A stretch of DNA of 64,000 nt from Paenibacillus pabuli NBRC 13638 (lineage in GTDB: Bacteria > Bacillota > Bacilli > Paenibacillales > Paenibacillaceae). The notes below the pieces were generated by a model. That model was not told where the DNA came from. It ran no database searches and saw only the letters and a program-made list of their open reading frames with translations. Positions 26,774 through 35,784 of the stretch are shown in pieces. The first letter of the stretch is position 1. The number at the start of each line of letters is the position of its first letter. The DNA is taken from the NCBI RefSeq assembly GCF_001514495.1, contig NZ_BCNM01000014.1:62001-126000 (forward strand), written 5' to 3'. The translations under genes were made by a program, and so were the position numbers.

Positions 26774-27469
26774 TTAATCCATTGCATTATACTTTTCCTG
26801 CTCCTGTATCACCTGCTCAATCCCCAACAGAATCAATTTCAATCCAAAATCAAATGCCCCATCTGTCCCCATCATCTCAAACAGCCCGCTACTGTACATT
26901 CTCCGGAACACTCCCGCTTCCGTCTCGCTCATAGAGTCCAAAAGAGGCATCATCTCCCCGCTGGAAAGCCCCCCCTTGTCCTTAGAAATAACGGAGACTG
27001 TCCGTTGATGCTGATATCCGTCCAGAACGAAGTAAAAAACATAGTTCACAAGGGTAAGAACCGCTTGCAATTTCTGCTCTTCCTCCAGTGAAGTCGATTC
27101 CATGCAGAGCAGCATCCGGTTGGTGAAACGAATCATGTCCGGCTCGTGTGGCAGCGTGAGCATCATGAGCTGCGTGGAACAGGGATACTGATGGAGCACT
27201 CCTCGTATCGTTACCGCAAGTCCCGACATTTGCTCTTTCCAGTCCCCTTCCGAGTGGAACTCTTCCAAAATTATTTTTGATATTTGGTTGGCCAAATGCT
27301 GGTAAAGATGCTGCTTGCTTTTAAAGTACCAATACAAAGAGGGAGCTTGAATACCGAGCCGATCGGCCAACCGTCTCATGCTGAATTTTTCAATACCTTC
27401 CTCCCCCAGAAGCTCCCACGAGGCTTCCAAGATCATATCTTCTGAAATCTGAGGCTGTTGTTTTTTCAT
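26774..27469 (-). CDS. TetR/AcrR family repressor (probable regulator of the MATE gene)
   Basis: The 231-residue protein has the TetR helix-turn-helix (EKFSMRRLADRLGIQAPSLYWYFKSK) at residues about 25-50 and a carboxyl half of the TetR class C type (LPHEPDMIRFTNRMLLCMES). It is divergent from a MATE exporter, the standard arrangement for a ligand-responsive repressor of efflux. Three copies of a CTAACAxTGT-type dyad lie between the two genes. The start ATG at 27469 is the first in-frame codon after a weak site. Confidence 0.93.
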   Translation of the reverse strand: MKKQQPQISEDMILEASWELLGEEGIEKFSMRRLADRLGIQAPSLYWYFKSKQHLYQHLANQISKIILEEFHSEGDWKEQMSGLAVTIRGVLHQYPCSTQLMMLTLPHEPDMIRFTNRMLLCMESTSLEEEQKLQAVLTLVNYVFYFVLDGYQHQRTVSVISKDKGGLSSGEMMPLLDSMSETEAGVFRRMYSSGLFEMMGTDGAFDFGLKLILLGIEQVIQEQEKYNAMD

Positions 27470-27487
27470 CCTTATCCGCCCTTTTAT

Positions 27488-27569
27488 CTAACAGTGTAAG
27501 TTTATGCTTTACAGGTTTATAGGTTCATGATACCATCTAACACTGTAAGGTACAAACTAACACTGTTAG
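27488..27569. promoter_or_regulatory. Three TetR-operator-like dyads between the TetR and MATE genes
   Basis: CTAACAGTGTAAG (27488-27500), CTAACACTGTAAG (27537-27549) and the perfect palindrome CTAACACTGTTAG (27557-27569) share one pattern. Their place between the divergent genes fits an operator array bound by the TetR protein; that is inferred. Confidence 0.8.
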
Positions 27570-27651
27570 ATTGGGAGTTGGAACGATCTTTCGAATTCCA
27601 CCATTCCCATTCATTTCATGACTAAAATAAACGAAGAAAGTAGTGATCCAC

Positions 27652-29004
27652 ATGGATGCAGAAAACCTCCATTATTTTGAAAAAGCGCCGATCGGAAAAG
27701 CCGTAGCTCACTTCGCTGTACCAATGATGCTAGGCACGTCAATGAGTGTCATTTATTCCATATTGAATGCTTATTTCCTTGGTACACTGGGCAATACGGC
27801 CATGTTAACCGCACTTGCACTGACCTTGCCGCTATTCGCGGTCATTATGGCGCTAGGGAACTTGATTGGCATGGGGAGCGGTACATTCATCTCCCGTTTG
27901 TTAGGAGAAAAAAGATGGGATGATCTGAAGCATGTGTCTTCATTCGCCTTTTACAGCAGTTTGGTTCTCGGTCTGATCGTGATGGTCGTTGGTCTCCCAT
28001 TCATCGATTCGATCGTTCATGGTCTGGGGGCAACGCCAGAATCCTTCAGATTTACGAAGGAGTATGTTTCGGTGATGCTCATTGGTTCACCATTTATCAT
28101 ATTATTCTTCACACTGGAGAATATTGTGCGCTCGGAGGGTGCAGCAATCACGTCGATGATCGGTATGGTGCTCAGTGTTGTTGTCAATATTATTCTCGAT
28201 GCACTTGTGATCTTCATCTTCCATTGGGGCGTAATCGGCGTTGCGTCTGCAACGGTCATTTCCAACCTGGTCGCGAGTGTATTTTACGCCTTCCATATAG
28301 GATATAAGAGCCCATTCTTAACCGTCTCCGTAAAATGGTTCAAGGCTTCCAAGGATATTTTGACCAATGTATTTAAAATTGGAGTTCCCGTCTTTGTTAT
28401 GAGCATCTTCTTGGGTGCAATGTCACTCATCTTTAACCATTTTCTTGTCGAATATGGGGATCAGGCCATTGCGGGCTATGGAATTTCATCACGTTTATTG
28501 CAATTTCCTGAATTTATTCTGATGGGTTTGTGCGAGGGAGTCGTGCCGTTGATTGCCTTCTCTTTTACAGCGAATAAATTACGCATGAAGCAAACGATTG
28601 GTTTCACGATCAAAGCGATTGTGTTGTTAGCAGTTGTGTTCGGTGTTATCGTCTATCTGATATCCGACCACTTAATTGGTTTGTTTACAAGTGACCCGCT
28701 ATTAATTGAAATGGGCAGCTACATTCTGCATGTCACATTTTTATCCTTGTTCGTTACAGGAATGACCTCTTTGTTTATGGGGATCTTCCAAGCCACAGCG
28801 CAAGGTACCGCTGCGTTTATTATGTCAGTCATTCAAGGAATTACGCTAATTCCTGTGCTCTATATCGCCAACCGAATGAATGGCTTCCACGGGGTGGTTT
28901 GGTCGCTGGTTATTGCCGATGTTGTTGCGTTCCTTGTAGGGGCGATCATGCTGTATGTTCTGCGGAATAAATTGCAGCCGGAACTGGATCATTTCGTACA
29001 GTAA
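27652..29004 (+). CDS. MATE family multidrug efflux transporter
   Basis: The 450-residue protein has twelve hydrophobic segments and the MATE pattern of two homologous halves, opening with FEKAPIGKAVAHFAVPMMLGTSM and a second half from LTNVFKIGVPVFVMSIF. It exports drugs or metabolites by sodium or proton antiport. The ATG at 27652 (MDAENLH) is preferred to the GTG at 27643, though the ribosome binding site is weak for both. Control by the divergent TetR protein is likely. A 76-base relic of this same gene family is present at 31382. Confidence 0.93.
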   Translation: MDAENLHYFEKAPIGKAVAHFAVPMMLGTSMSVIYSILNAYFLGTLGNTAMLTALALTLPLFAVIMALGNLIGMGSGTFISRLLGEKRWDDLKHVSSFAFYSSLVLGLIVMVVGLPFIDSIVHGLGATPESFRFTKEYVSVMLIGSPFIILFFTLENIVRSEGAAITSMIGMVLSVVVNIILDALVIFIFHWGVIGVASATVISNLVASVFYAFHIGYKSPFLTVSVKWFKASKDILTNVFKIGVPVFVMSIFLGAMSLIFNHFLVEYGDQAIAGYGISSRLLQFPEFILMGLCEGVVPLIAFSFTANKLRMKQTIGFTIKAIVLLAVVFGVIVYLISDHLIGLFTSDPLLIEMGSYILHVTFLSLFVTGMTSLFMGIFQATAQGTAAFIMSVIQGITLIPVLYIANRMNGFHGVVWSLVIADVVAFLVGAIMLYVLRNKLQPELDHFVQ

Positions 29005-29050
29005 AAAACATCGTACAGCTTCCCACTAAACTAAGATGTGCTAATCGAAA

Positions 29051-29088
29051 TAAGCAAACCGTTCCCATGTCTAGGAACGGTTTGCTTA
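29051..29088. terminator. Strong bidirectional terminator between MATE and acetyltransferase genes
   Basis: TAAGCAAACCGTTCC and its complement GGAACGGTTTGCTTA form a 15-base perfect stem with an eight-base loop between convergent genes. The plus strand continues into GTGTTTTTT. Confidence 0.88.
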
Positions 29089-29099
29089 TGTTGTGTTTT

Positions 29100-29738
29100 T
29101 TATTCAATTACGCTGCAATCGGCCAGGACATCCGGTTTATAGCGCATGCTGTCCGATTCTGTGATGGGGCGGATGACTCTGCAGGGAACACCCGCTGCAA
29201 AAGAGCCCTCAGGGATATCTTGGGTCACTACGCTTCCCGCGCCAATGACACACCCGTCGCCGATCGTAACACCTCCGCACACCGTAACGTTAGCGGATAA
29301 CCAAACATCATTTCCGATCGTGACAGGTTTGGCGTAGCAGAGAGTCTTGGCTTCACCGTTTGAGTCCAACATTTGTCGACGTTCTGAAGCAATAAAAGGA
29401 TGAATCGGTGTAACAATGGTAACGTTAGGCCCAAAACTGACGTGATCACCGATCGTAACTCTGGCATCATCCTGGACGGTCAGATTGTAGTTTGCGAAAA
29501 AATGGTTACCGATTTCTGTGTGAATGCCATAATGAAAGAAAATGGGACCTTGGATAAAACAATGGTTACCTTTTCTGCCCAAGATCTGCAAAAGTAATGC
29601 TTCGCGTTCCTCCGTTTGATCCTCAAAGGTACGACTGTATTGACTACTAAGATTGTGTGAGCGCAGCTTGATGGCCTTAAGGTCAGAATGACCGGGACTA
29701 AATAAAATCCCCTCAAAAATTCGTTCTTCTTCAGTCAT
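29100..29738 (-). CDS. Sugar O-acetyltransferase, maltose/galactoside acetyltransferase type
   Basis: The 212-residue enzyme has the amino-terminal Mac domain region and a left-handed beta-helix made of hexapeptide repeats (VTIGDHVSFGPNVTIVTPIHP; VTIGNDVWLSANVTVCGGVTIG; GCVIGAGSVVTQDIP). The catalytic histidine is in the TPIHP segment. It transfers acetyl from acetyl-CoA to sugars, a trait thought to detoxify non-metabolised sugars. The start at 29738 follows a GGGAGTTG-like site. It stands alone between the MATE gene and a pair of membrane genes. Confidence 0.93.
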   Translation of the reverse strand: MTEEERIFEGILFSPGHSDLKAIKLRSHNLSSQYSRTFEDQTEEREALLLQILGRKGNHCFIQGPIFFHYGIHTEIGNHFFANYNLTVQDDARVTIGDHVSFGPNVTIVTPIHPFIASERRQMLDSNGEAKTLCYAKPVTIGNDVWLSANVTVCGGVTIGDGCVIGAGSVVTQDIPEGSFAAGVPCRVIRPITESDSMRYKPDVLADCSVIE

Positions 29739-29966
29739 GTGATCAACTCCCGTTATGGATACTTCGATACATCAAAACCCACACTTCATATACTACCTTT
29801 ATAATGGTTTTTTATAAACTATTTATTTATGAATGCATTTTCGAATACTTTTTTGTCAGTGGATGATCATAGTCTTCTTCAAGGGTCGGATATAATCGGA
29901 GTACAATCCATTCATATGGGTATATTGGATAATAAAGTAATGTTTTTTAGTGGAGGTGAAGTGAAG

Positions 29967-30482
29967 ATGGCGATTAGAACTGAGGGCAAACATTTAAACT
30001 CAAAGGTAATGAGTCGCTTCGTATATTCTAACCGAAATCTTTGGTCTGGGATTCTATTCGGAATTGGTTTAGTTGCCTTTATAGATGAGACCTTTTTCCA
30101 TCAACTGCTGCGTTGGCATCATTTTTATGACAAGTCCACCACAGATGTTGGTCTGATTTCAGATGGTCTGTTTCACGCTTTTAGCTGGTTTGCGACAATC
30201 GGAGGATTGTTTATGTATGCCGATCTTCGAAGACGAAACGCTATTTGGCTTCCGAGATGGTGGGGAGGGCTTTTTCTGGGAGCGGGTAGCTTCCAATTAT
30301 ATGATGGGCTCATTCAACACAAACTAATGGGGATCCATCAGATTCGTTATGTGGAAAATGTCATTTTCTACGACTTGGTCTGGAACATCTTGGCTGCTCT
30401 AATGATCCTGATTGGGCTCAGTCTTATTTATCGCACAAGAAGCAGCCCATCATCCGAAAAGGCTCACTCATATGAACATTGA
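29967..30482 (+). CDS. DUF2243 family membrane protein
   Basis: The 171-residue protein has four hydrophobic segments. The family hallmark histidines are visible in FFHQLLRWHHFYD and SDGLFHAFSWF. It matches DUF2243 members that are encoded next to CtaG-type proteins. The ATG at 29967 follows GGAGGTG; the longer open frame beginning at 29829 is not supported by a site. Its stop overlaps the start of the CtaG gene by 11 bases, so the two are coupled. The function is unknown; a role with metal handling or cytochrome assembly is suggested only by the neighbour. Confidence 0.88.
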   Translation: MAIRTEGKHLNSKVMSRFVYSNRNLWSGILFGIGLVAFIDETFFHQLLRWHHFYDKSTTDVGLISDGLFHAFSWFATIGGLFMYADLRRRNAIWLPRWWGGLFLGAGSFQLYDGLIQHKLMGIHQIRYVENVIFYDLVWNILAALMILIGLSLIYRTRSSPSSEKAHSYEH

Positions 30483-31281
30483 TACTCACATTCATCATAA
30501 CCATGGAACCGAGCTGCAACATATTACATCGATAGTACCTCAACTGATTCTAGCACTACCTTTTGTAGTCGCGTTTGGTATGTATATCTTTGCTGCAGTC
30601 CGTTCCAGTCGTAAGAAACCTTGGCCATTATACCGGACTGTTTTCTGGTCAATTGGCGTTCTTTTTGCAGTTATGTCCGTGGCTGGCCCCCTTGCAAATC
30701 TTGCCCATACTGATTTTATTGCGCACATGGTCAGTCATTTATTTTTAGGTATGCTAGCACCATTGCTTATGGTATTGGCCGCACCCATGACTCTTCTGCT
30801 GAAATCGCTAAGTATACCGTTAGCCCGGCGTCTTACACGTATTCTGAGAAGTTGGACGTCCCGGATATTGACTCACCCTATTATCACATCACTCCTTAAT
30901 ATAGGAGGACTTTGGATAATATACACTACAAACTTGTACTCTCTCATGCACGAGAATACCCTTTTGCATCTCATCATTCATTTCCATATATTCGCAGCAG
31001 GCTATCTGTTCACAGTGTCCATAATTTACATTGACCCAATAACCCACCGATTCTCCTTTTTGTACCGCTCAATTGTACTCATTATTTCCTTAGCAGGTCA
31101 TGGCGTTTTATCAAAGATAATCTATGCCTACCCGCCTAATGGTGTACCTTTGGATCAAGCCAAGCTCGGAGGCATGCTCATGTACTATGGTGGAGATGCC
31201 GTTGATATGGTGATTATCTTCATATTATGTTTGCATTGGTTTAGAGCAACTCGGCCTCGAGCAAGCCTAACTATGAGCTAG
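30472..31281 (+). CDS. CtaG-type cytochrome c oxidase assembly factor
   Basis: The 269-residue protein has seven hydrophobic segments, starting with IVPQLILALPFVVAFGMYIF. Conserved histidines lie in FIAHMVSHLFLGMLAPLL and LHLIIHFHIFAAGYLF, typical of the caa3-type CtaG family (not the copper chaperone CtaG/Cox11). In Bacillus, CtaG is needed for the copper-containing caa3 oxidase; oxidase genes are not in this window. The start at 30472 overlaps the DUF2243 gene. No terminator is evident; a 540-base spacer follows. Confidence 0.92.
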   Translation: MNIDTHIHHNHGTELQHITSIVPQLILALPFVVAFGMYIFAAVRSSRKKPWPLYRTVFWSIGVLFAVMSVAGPLANLAHTDFIAHMVSHLFLGMLAPLLMVLAAPMTLLLKSLSIPLARRLTRILRSWTSRILTHPIITSLLNIGGLWIIYTTNLYSLMHENTLLHLIIHFHIFAAGYLFTVSIIYIDPITHRFSFLYRSIVLIISLAGHGVLSKIIYAYPPNGVPLDQAKLGGMLMYYGGDAVDMVIIFILCLHWFRATRPRASLTMS

Positions 31282-31820
31282 TGATGGTATTAATATTTCA
31301 TCCCTTACGTCACCAATTTCGGCTGTACTGGATATAAGCTCCAACTTCGGTTCGCTTCAGATGTTGAAGCCGCCCCCGTACTTGTCAGTCATTCAAGGAA
31401 TTACTTTGATTCCTGTGCTTTATATCGCTAATCGGATGAATGGCTTCCACAGGGTGATCAAAACGCAAAGCTCCAGGCGACTTCCTTTTTCCTCATGTCT
31501 TCACACTCCTTTTCCTAGTATCCCTTTATCGTTTCCCTTGTACCCTTAAAGTAAAAAACGCTAAAATAGCCACATTATATTAGTGCTTTTTCGATATTCG
31601 CTTTTACGTTCCTGTGGCACAAAAAAATGCCTTTTGAGTAAAATTGCACAATGAGCAAAATTAGGTTAGGATAAGTTTTGGAAGTATGTAGTTAGTGCAG
31701 AAAATTGTAGTGTCTCGTAAATAAGGTAGAAAGGAGTCGTGTGCACCACAATGAAGTCAACAACTCACTTTTGCATCCCCTCAGAAACAGCCCTGTTGGA
31801 GGTGTACGCATAAGCGGAAA
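31282..31820. other. 539-base spacer holding a MATE-gene relic and the TetR upstream region
   Basis: Apart from the relic at 31382-31457 I see no gene. A poly-pyrimidine stretch near 31490 and AT-rich sequence lead to an AAAGGAG site at 31731, and a 20-codon frame (MKSTTHFC...) from 31751 lies just before the TetR start. It could be a leader peptide but has no other support. Confidence 0.5.
31382..31457 (+). pseudogene. Remnant of a MATE transporter gene
   Basis: Translated in one frame, these bases read SVIQGITLIPVLYIANRMNG, the same segment as in the intact MATE gene at 28829-28904. About nine in ten bases agree over 76 bases, with mostly third-position differences. No flanking MATE sequence is recognisable, so it is a small fragment left from an old duplication or recombination. 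Confidence 0.85.
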
Positions 31821-32444
31821 ATGATGACCAAACCAACCTTACGGCATTTAAAAAAAGAAGCGACAGAGCAATCACTAGCTATTGCGGCATTTGAACTTGC
31901 ACTTGAACATGGATTGGACGGCTTTGTTGTTGAGGATATCGTGCAAAAAGCAGGTTATTCCAGAAGAACTTTCGCAAACTATTTCACATGTAAGGAAGAA
32001 GCAATAGCGATGGGAGCTACATCTGTTCATAGCACTACTGAATTCGAGAATTTGCTCACCAAAATCCCCCCAAATGCCTCCTTGCTTGACGTTCTGTATC
32101 AACTAATCAAGATGCAGCTAACAGCGAACCTCATAGGAAGATTGCGTGAACTTTTGTTGCTTTCCCAAAAATATCCGGTCTTGGAACCGCATTTCCTCGG
32201 GGTAGTGCACCAGATGCAGACGAAAGCTCAAGAAACATTGTTAGACCTGTCAAACGGAAATGATGACGAGGTATATACTTATCTATTAATTAATGCGGTA
32301 TACGGAACAATTCTCCCTTTAATTGATGGAAGACTTAATGTGTTGCTGCCGGGTCAAAACATGAATGATCACCAAAGAGCTGGGGCTGTGACATTCGACG
32401 CGTTTCTAGAAACCATGTTTGTTTATTTGCGCAAAGGATTCTAA
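31821..32444 (+). CDS. TetR/AcrR family regulator of the MMPL transporter
   Basis: The 207-residue protein has a TetR DNA-binding domain (GLDGFVVEDIVQKAGYSRRTFANYFTCKEEAI, residues about 30-60, cited here by its core helix) and a divergent carboxyl half. It lies 46 bases upstream of an MMPL transporter on the same strand, suggesting co-transcription and autoregulated control of the exporter. The ribosome binding site before the ATG at 31821 is weak (GCGGAAA). Another ATG follows directly at 31824. Confidence 0.9.
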   Translation: MMTKPTLRHLKKEATEQSLAIAAFELALEHGLDGFVVEDIVQKAGYSRRTFANYFTCKEEAIAMGATSVHSTTEFENLLTKIPPNASLLDVLYQLIKMQLTANLIGRLRELLLLSQKYPVLEPHFLGVVHQMQTKAQETLLDLSNGNDDEVYTYLLINAVYGTILPLIDGRLNVLLPGQNMNDHQRAGAVTFDAFLETMFVYLRKGF

Positions 32445-32490
32445 TGCGCAACAATCGATATTCACCTTAGAAGGAGTGTAAAATAGAGAG

Positions 32491-34797
32491 ATGTCTACAT
32501 TATTATACAAACTGGGAAAGACTGCTTTTCGCAAACCGGGGTATTTCATCATAGGCTGGGTGTTAATATTGGGGATCGTCATTTCGATGATCAGCATGAA
32601 TGGTATTCATATCAGTTCCGAAATGAAGATTGAAGGTACTGAATCGCAAAAAGTTCTGGACCAGTTAGCAAAAGAACTTCCCGCGGCCTCTGGTGGTCAA
32701 GGAAGCGTAGTATTCAAGGCCCCTGATAACGAGCGTTTGGATACGCCTGAACGCTTGGCTGCAATGATGAAGGGTGTTAATGAAGTATACGGGTTGAACG
32801 ATGTGATTAACCCTGCCGATTATGCAGCTGAGGCAAGCAGTTCCGGTGCAGCCGCTGACATGGCTCAAGCTGCCAATATGCAGCAATCAGCATTAGCCTC
32901 TCCTCCACCCTATGGACCTCTGATCGTGGAGGGTGTTCCTGTTCCTGGTGTCCTAATTTCTTCTGACGGCAACATTGCACTGTTCCAATTTCAGTTTACC
33001 ATCGAGCAATCTGCAATTACTCAAGATGTATTTGATTCCGTAATCCATTCCGTTATGACTGTAGAGAATGGAACCAACATTACCGTGCTCCCTGGCGAAA
33101 CACTCAAAACGGTATCCATCGGTGTAGGCTCGGCAGAGATTATTGGACTAATCATTGCTGTAATTGTTTTGCTGATAACACTCGGCTCCGTCGTTGCAGC
33201 AGGTCTTCCCCTTGTTACTGCGCTTCTCGGTGTTGGCATCGGCGTAGGCGGAGCCTTCTCCATCTCCAAATTTATAGAAATGCCCAGTGTTACTTCAGTC
33301 TTGGCTCTGATGGTTGGACTGGCTGTGGGGATCGATTACGCTCTATTCATTGTCAATCGCCAACGCCGGATGATTATTGATCAACGCTTGAGCGCACAAG
33401 AGGCTGCCGCAAGAGCGATTGGCACATCCGGCAGCGCCGTATTTTTTGCCGGTTTGACTGTTATTATTGCACTCTGCGGTATGCTTGTCATCGGACTCAC
33501 GTTCTTATCCACGATGGCGTTGGTCGCTGCTGCTACCGTTCTCATCAACGTATTCGTTGCTCTAACCCTGTTGCCGGCTCTGCTTGGATTGGTAGGTGAA
33601 CGCATCTGTTCACCTAAAGCCCGCGAGAAAAGCGTGAAACATTCTAAAGAGGGAAGTCACGGAGTCGCTGATAGATGGGTTAAATTCGTTATCAAGTATC
33701 GTTGGGTCACAATTATCGCCATCATTGTTGTACTAGGTGTAGCAGCAACGCCAATAACCAAAATGGAAATGGGCATCCCGGGAGCATCCTCAGCCAATCT
33801 GGATACGACGGCAAGACAAAGTTATGATGCCATATCCGAAGGCTTTGGCGAAGGGTTTAACGGCCCGCTTATTCTCGTCGCAGAACCTAATCATTCTTCT
33901 GCTCACATTACTCCGGAACTCCTAGGCAATCTCGTCAAGGACCTTCAAAGCCAAAAAAATATTGCACAGGTTACCCCGCTGGGCATGACGGAGGATCTGG
34001 CTATTTTCAGTCTCATTCCGAAAACGGGTCCTAACGATAAAATCACGAAAGATCTGGTGAACGATTTACGATCTACGGAATCGAACATTGCACAGAAGAA
34101 TGACGTTAAGCTTGGTGTTACGGGACTCACTGCCGTTAACATTGATATGTCATCCAAATTGGCACAGGTATTCCCGATTTATGTGGGGATTATTATCCTG
34201 CTGTCGCTTATCATTCTGCTGCTTGTATTCCGTTCGATTATCGTTCCAATTAAAGCAACGATTGGCTTTCTGCTCAGCATCCTGGCTACATTTGGGATCA
34301 CTACAGCTGTATTTCAATGGGGCTGGCTGCATTCCCTCTTCGGCTTCGATACAGGTGGTCCGCTGCTAAGCTTTATGCCAATCATCGTGACCGGTATCCT
34401 GTATGGGCTGGCGATGGACTATCAAGTATTCCTTGTTAGTTCTATGCGGGAATCCTACGTCCATGGTCACAGAGGGGTCGATTCCGTTATTCATGGGTAC
34501 AACCAGGTAAGTCGCGTTGTTGTAGCCGCTGCGGTGATCATGGTCTCTGTATTTGCAGGATTTATATTTACGGATGACGTCATGATCAAACAGATTGGTT
34601 TCACATTAGCTGTAGGAATTATGATCGATGCTTTCATCATTCGCATGGGATTGGTTCCTGCCATTATGGCTCTTTTCGGTGACAAATCCTGGGCACTTCC
34701 GAAATGGCTGGACCGCATTCTGCCGAACCTTGATGTCGAAGGTGAGAAGCTGATTGCTACGCTCAATGCCAAAGAAAATGAACCTTCCAAGTTATGA
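32491..34797 (+). CDS. MMPL family RND-type transporter
   Basis: The 768-residue protein has two homologous halves, each with one membrane segment, a large extracellular loop and five further segments. The family motif GIDYALFIVNR is in the first half (about residues 288-298) and GLAMDYQVFLVSSM is the matching one in the second half. These aspartates carry proton coupling. MMPL proteins export lipids, siderophores or drugs across the cytoplasmic membrane. The AAGGAG site is 13 bases from the ATG at 32491, longer than ideal. A strong terminator follows. It is probably repressed by the upstream TetR protein. Confidence 0.94.
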   Translation: MSTLLYKLGKTAFRKPGYFIIGWVLILGIVISMISMNGIHISSEMKIEGTESQKVLDQLAKELPAASGGQGSVVFKAPDNERLDTPERLAAMMKGVNEVYGLNDVINPADYAAEASSSGAAADMAQAANMQQSALASPPPYGPLIVEGVPVPGVLISSDGNIALFQFQFTIEQSAITQDVFDSVIHSVMTVENGTNITVLPGETLKTVSIGVGSAEIIGLIIAVIVLLITLGSVVAAGLPLVTALLGVGIGVGGAFSISKFIEMPSVTSVLALMVGLAVGIDYALFIVNRQRRMIIDQRLSAQEAAARAIGTSGSAVFFAGLTVIIALCGMLVIGLTFLSTMALVAAATVLINVFVALTLLPALLGLVGERICSPKAREKSVKHSKEGSHGVADRWVKFVIKYRWVTIIAIIVVLGVAATPITKMEMGIPGASSANLDTTARQSYDAISEGFGEGFNGPLILVAEPNHSSAHITPELLGNLVKDLQSQKNIAQVTPLGMTEDLAIFSLIPKTGPNDKITKDLVNDLRSTESNIAQKNDVKLGVTGLTAVNIDMSSKLAQVFPIYVGIIILLSLIILLLVFRSIIVPIKATIGFLLSILATFGITTAVFQWGWLHSLFGFDTGGPLLSFMPIIVTGILYGLAMDYQVFLVSSMRESYVHGHRGVDSVIHGYNQVSRVVVAAAVIMVSVFAGFIFTDDVMIKQIGFTLAVGIMIDAFIIRMGLVPAIMALFGDKSWALPKWLDRILPNLDVEGEKLIATLNAKENEPSKL

Positions 34798-34836
34798 TGC
34801 AACGTGTTATATGATTTGACTTGGTTTGGATATTAA

Positions 34837-34877
34837 AATAAGAACCAGCAGCCAGTAATTGGCTGCTGGTTCTTATT
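34837..34877. terminator. Bidirectional terminator between MMPL and barstar genes
   Basis: AATAAGAACCAGCAGCCA pairs perfectly with its complement at 34860-34877 around a five-base loop, an 18-base stem with flanking A and T runs. It separates convergent genes. Confidence 0.93.
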
Positions 34878-34883
34878 TTCTAT

Positions 34884-35159
34884 CTATATGATTAACTCAA
34901 ACGTAAACTCTTCCAACTCTTCTTCCGCTTCTTGCATTAAATCTAATAAACGATCTGCGTATTCTCCAAGAGACTTCCTGCTTGCATCAAAATCAATCCA
35001 TTGAATGGTAAGTGGCATGGAGACGAAGCCAGTCAAGCAATCCCATAATGCATCCAAATTTCGGCCGTAAGAGGCGCCTAATTCAAGTCTGGCCTGAAGA
35101 ACGTCATGTAATTCTTCTTTGCCATGAATGTCCTTTCCGTAAATGACAATAGTTTTCAT
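34884..35159 (-). CDS. Barstar-like ribonuclease inhibitor
   Basis: The 91-residue acidic protein matches barstar: it opens with KTIVIYGKDIHGKEELHDVL, has the inhibitory helix region GASYGRNLDALWDCLTG that plugs the barnase active site, and ends with a TFELII strand. The start follows GGGGAG. It is 15 bases downstream of the barnase-like gene, so toxin and inhibitor share a transcript. The inhibitor would protect the cytoplasm until the ribonuclease leaves the cell. Confidence 0.95.
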   Translation of the reverse strand: MKTIVIYGKDIHGKEELHDVLQARLELGASYGRNLDALWDCLTGFVSMPLTIQWIDFDASRKSLGEYADRLLDLMQEAEEELEEFTFELII

Positions 35160-35174
35160 ACGATCTCCCCTTCC

Positions 35175-35612
35175 CTATTCCATTTGTTCAAACGTACGGT
35201 AATGATCGGTTGTTTTATAGATCAAGCCATCATTGGAGTACAGGATTCGATCGCTTCCTCGCGTTCCTCCTGAATAATTAATGTCTGCTTCGTACCAAGT
35301 CCTGCCCTTTTTCTTGGGTAACAACCCTTCGCGATTTTGAAATACATCACCGCCTATACTTTGGCCTGGGGCCACGTTTTCCAAATTTCCTTTGCTTGGC
35401 TCCCAGCCCAGTTCTCTGGCCTCTTTCTTGGTTATGTAATTTTCTGGAAGTTCATGGTGCTCCGAAATATACATAGCTACTTCATCAAATTGCGTTAGAG
35501 GTGAATTAGCATGAGATGAACCATTAAATGAAGCCGTTTCGAGTGAACATCCCGTAAACAAGATGGTCGCTAGAATAATAAGCAAAGCACTTAAACATTT
35601 TTTGAAATACAT
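35175..35612 (-). CDS. Barnase-like secreted guanyl-preferring ribonuclease, possibly lipid-anchored
   Basis: The 145-residue protein has the barnase catalytic residues in order: Glu in WYEADINY, Arg in GSDRILYS, His in TTDHYRTF, with the YITKKEARELGW helix and GGDVFQNREGLLP substrate region before them. The signal peptide ends in ILFTGCS, which resembles a lipobox (phenylalanine at -3 is unusual), so the mature enzyme could stay on the membrane rather than be released. The AAGGAG site is 14 bases from the ATG. It is followed by its inhibitor gene. Confidence 0.95.
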   Translation of the reverse strand: MYFKKCLSALLIILATILFTGCSLETASFNGSSHANSPLTQFDEVAMYISEHHELPENYITKKEARELGWEPSKGNLENVAPGQSIGGDVFQNREGLLPKKKGRTWYEADINYSGGTRGSDRILYSNDGLIYKTTDHYRTFEQME

Positions 35613-35662
35613 GGTTTACAATCAATCTCCTTCTGAGCTTTTAGCATCTTACCCATCATAAC

Positions 35663-35686
35663 AAAAAAGCCGCTAAAATAGCGACT
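35663..35686 (-). terminator. Intrinsic terminator of the mannanase gene
   Basis: On the minus strand GTCGCTATTTTAGCGGC plus six Ts. It lies about 100 bases past the stop at 35785 and matches the terminators at 6169 and 13140 closely. Confidence 0.75.
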
Positions 35687-35784
35687 CCATGGACCTAATG
35701 TTGTCTCCAAACGTCCGAACATCCCACAAAAAAAGGGGTCGGGGCAGAATATATTCCCCAACCCAACCCGCTATTCCCGCCTTC

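Noticed and set aside
31361..31549. Plus-strand frame of 62 codons containing the MATE segment
   Set aside because: Only about 25 codons match MATE; the rest is unrelated, so it is a relic and not a gene.
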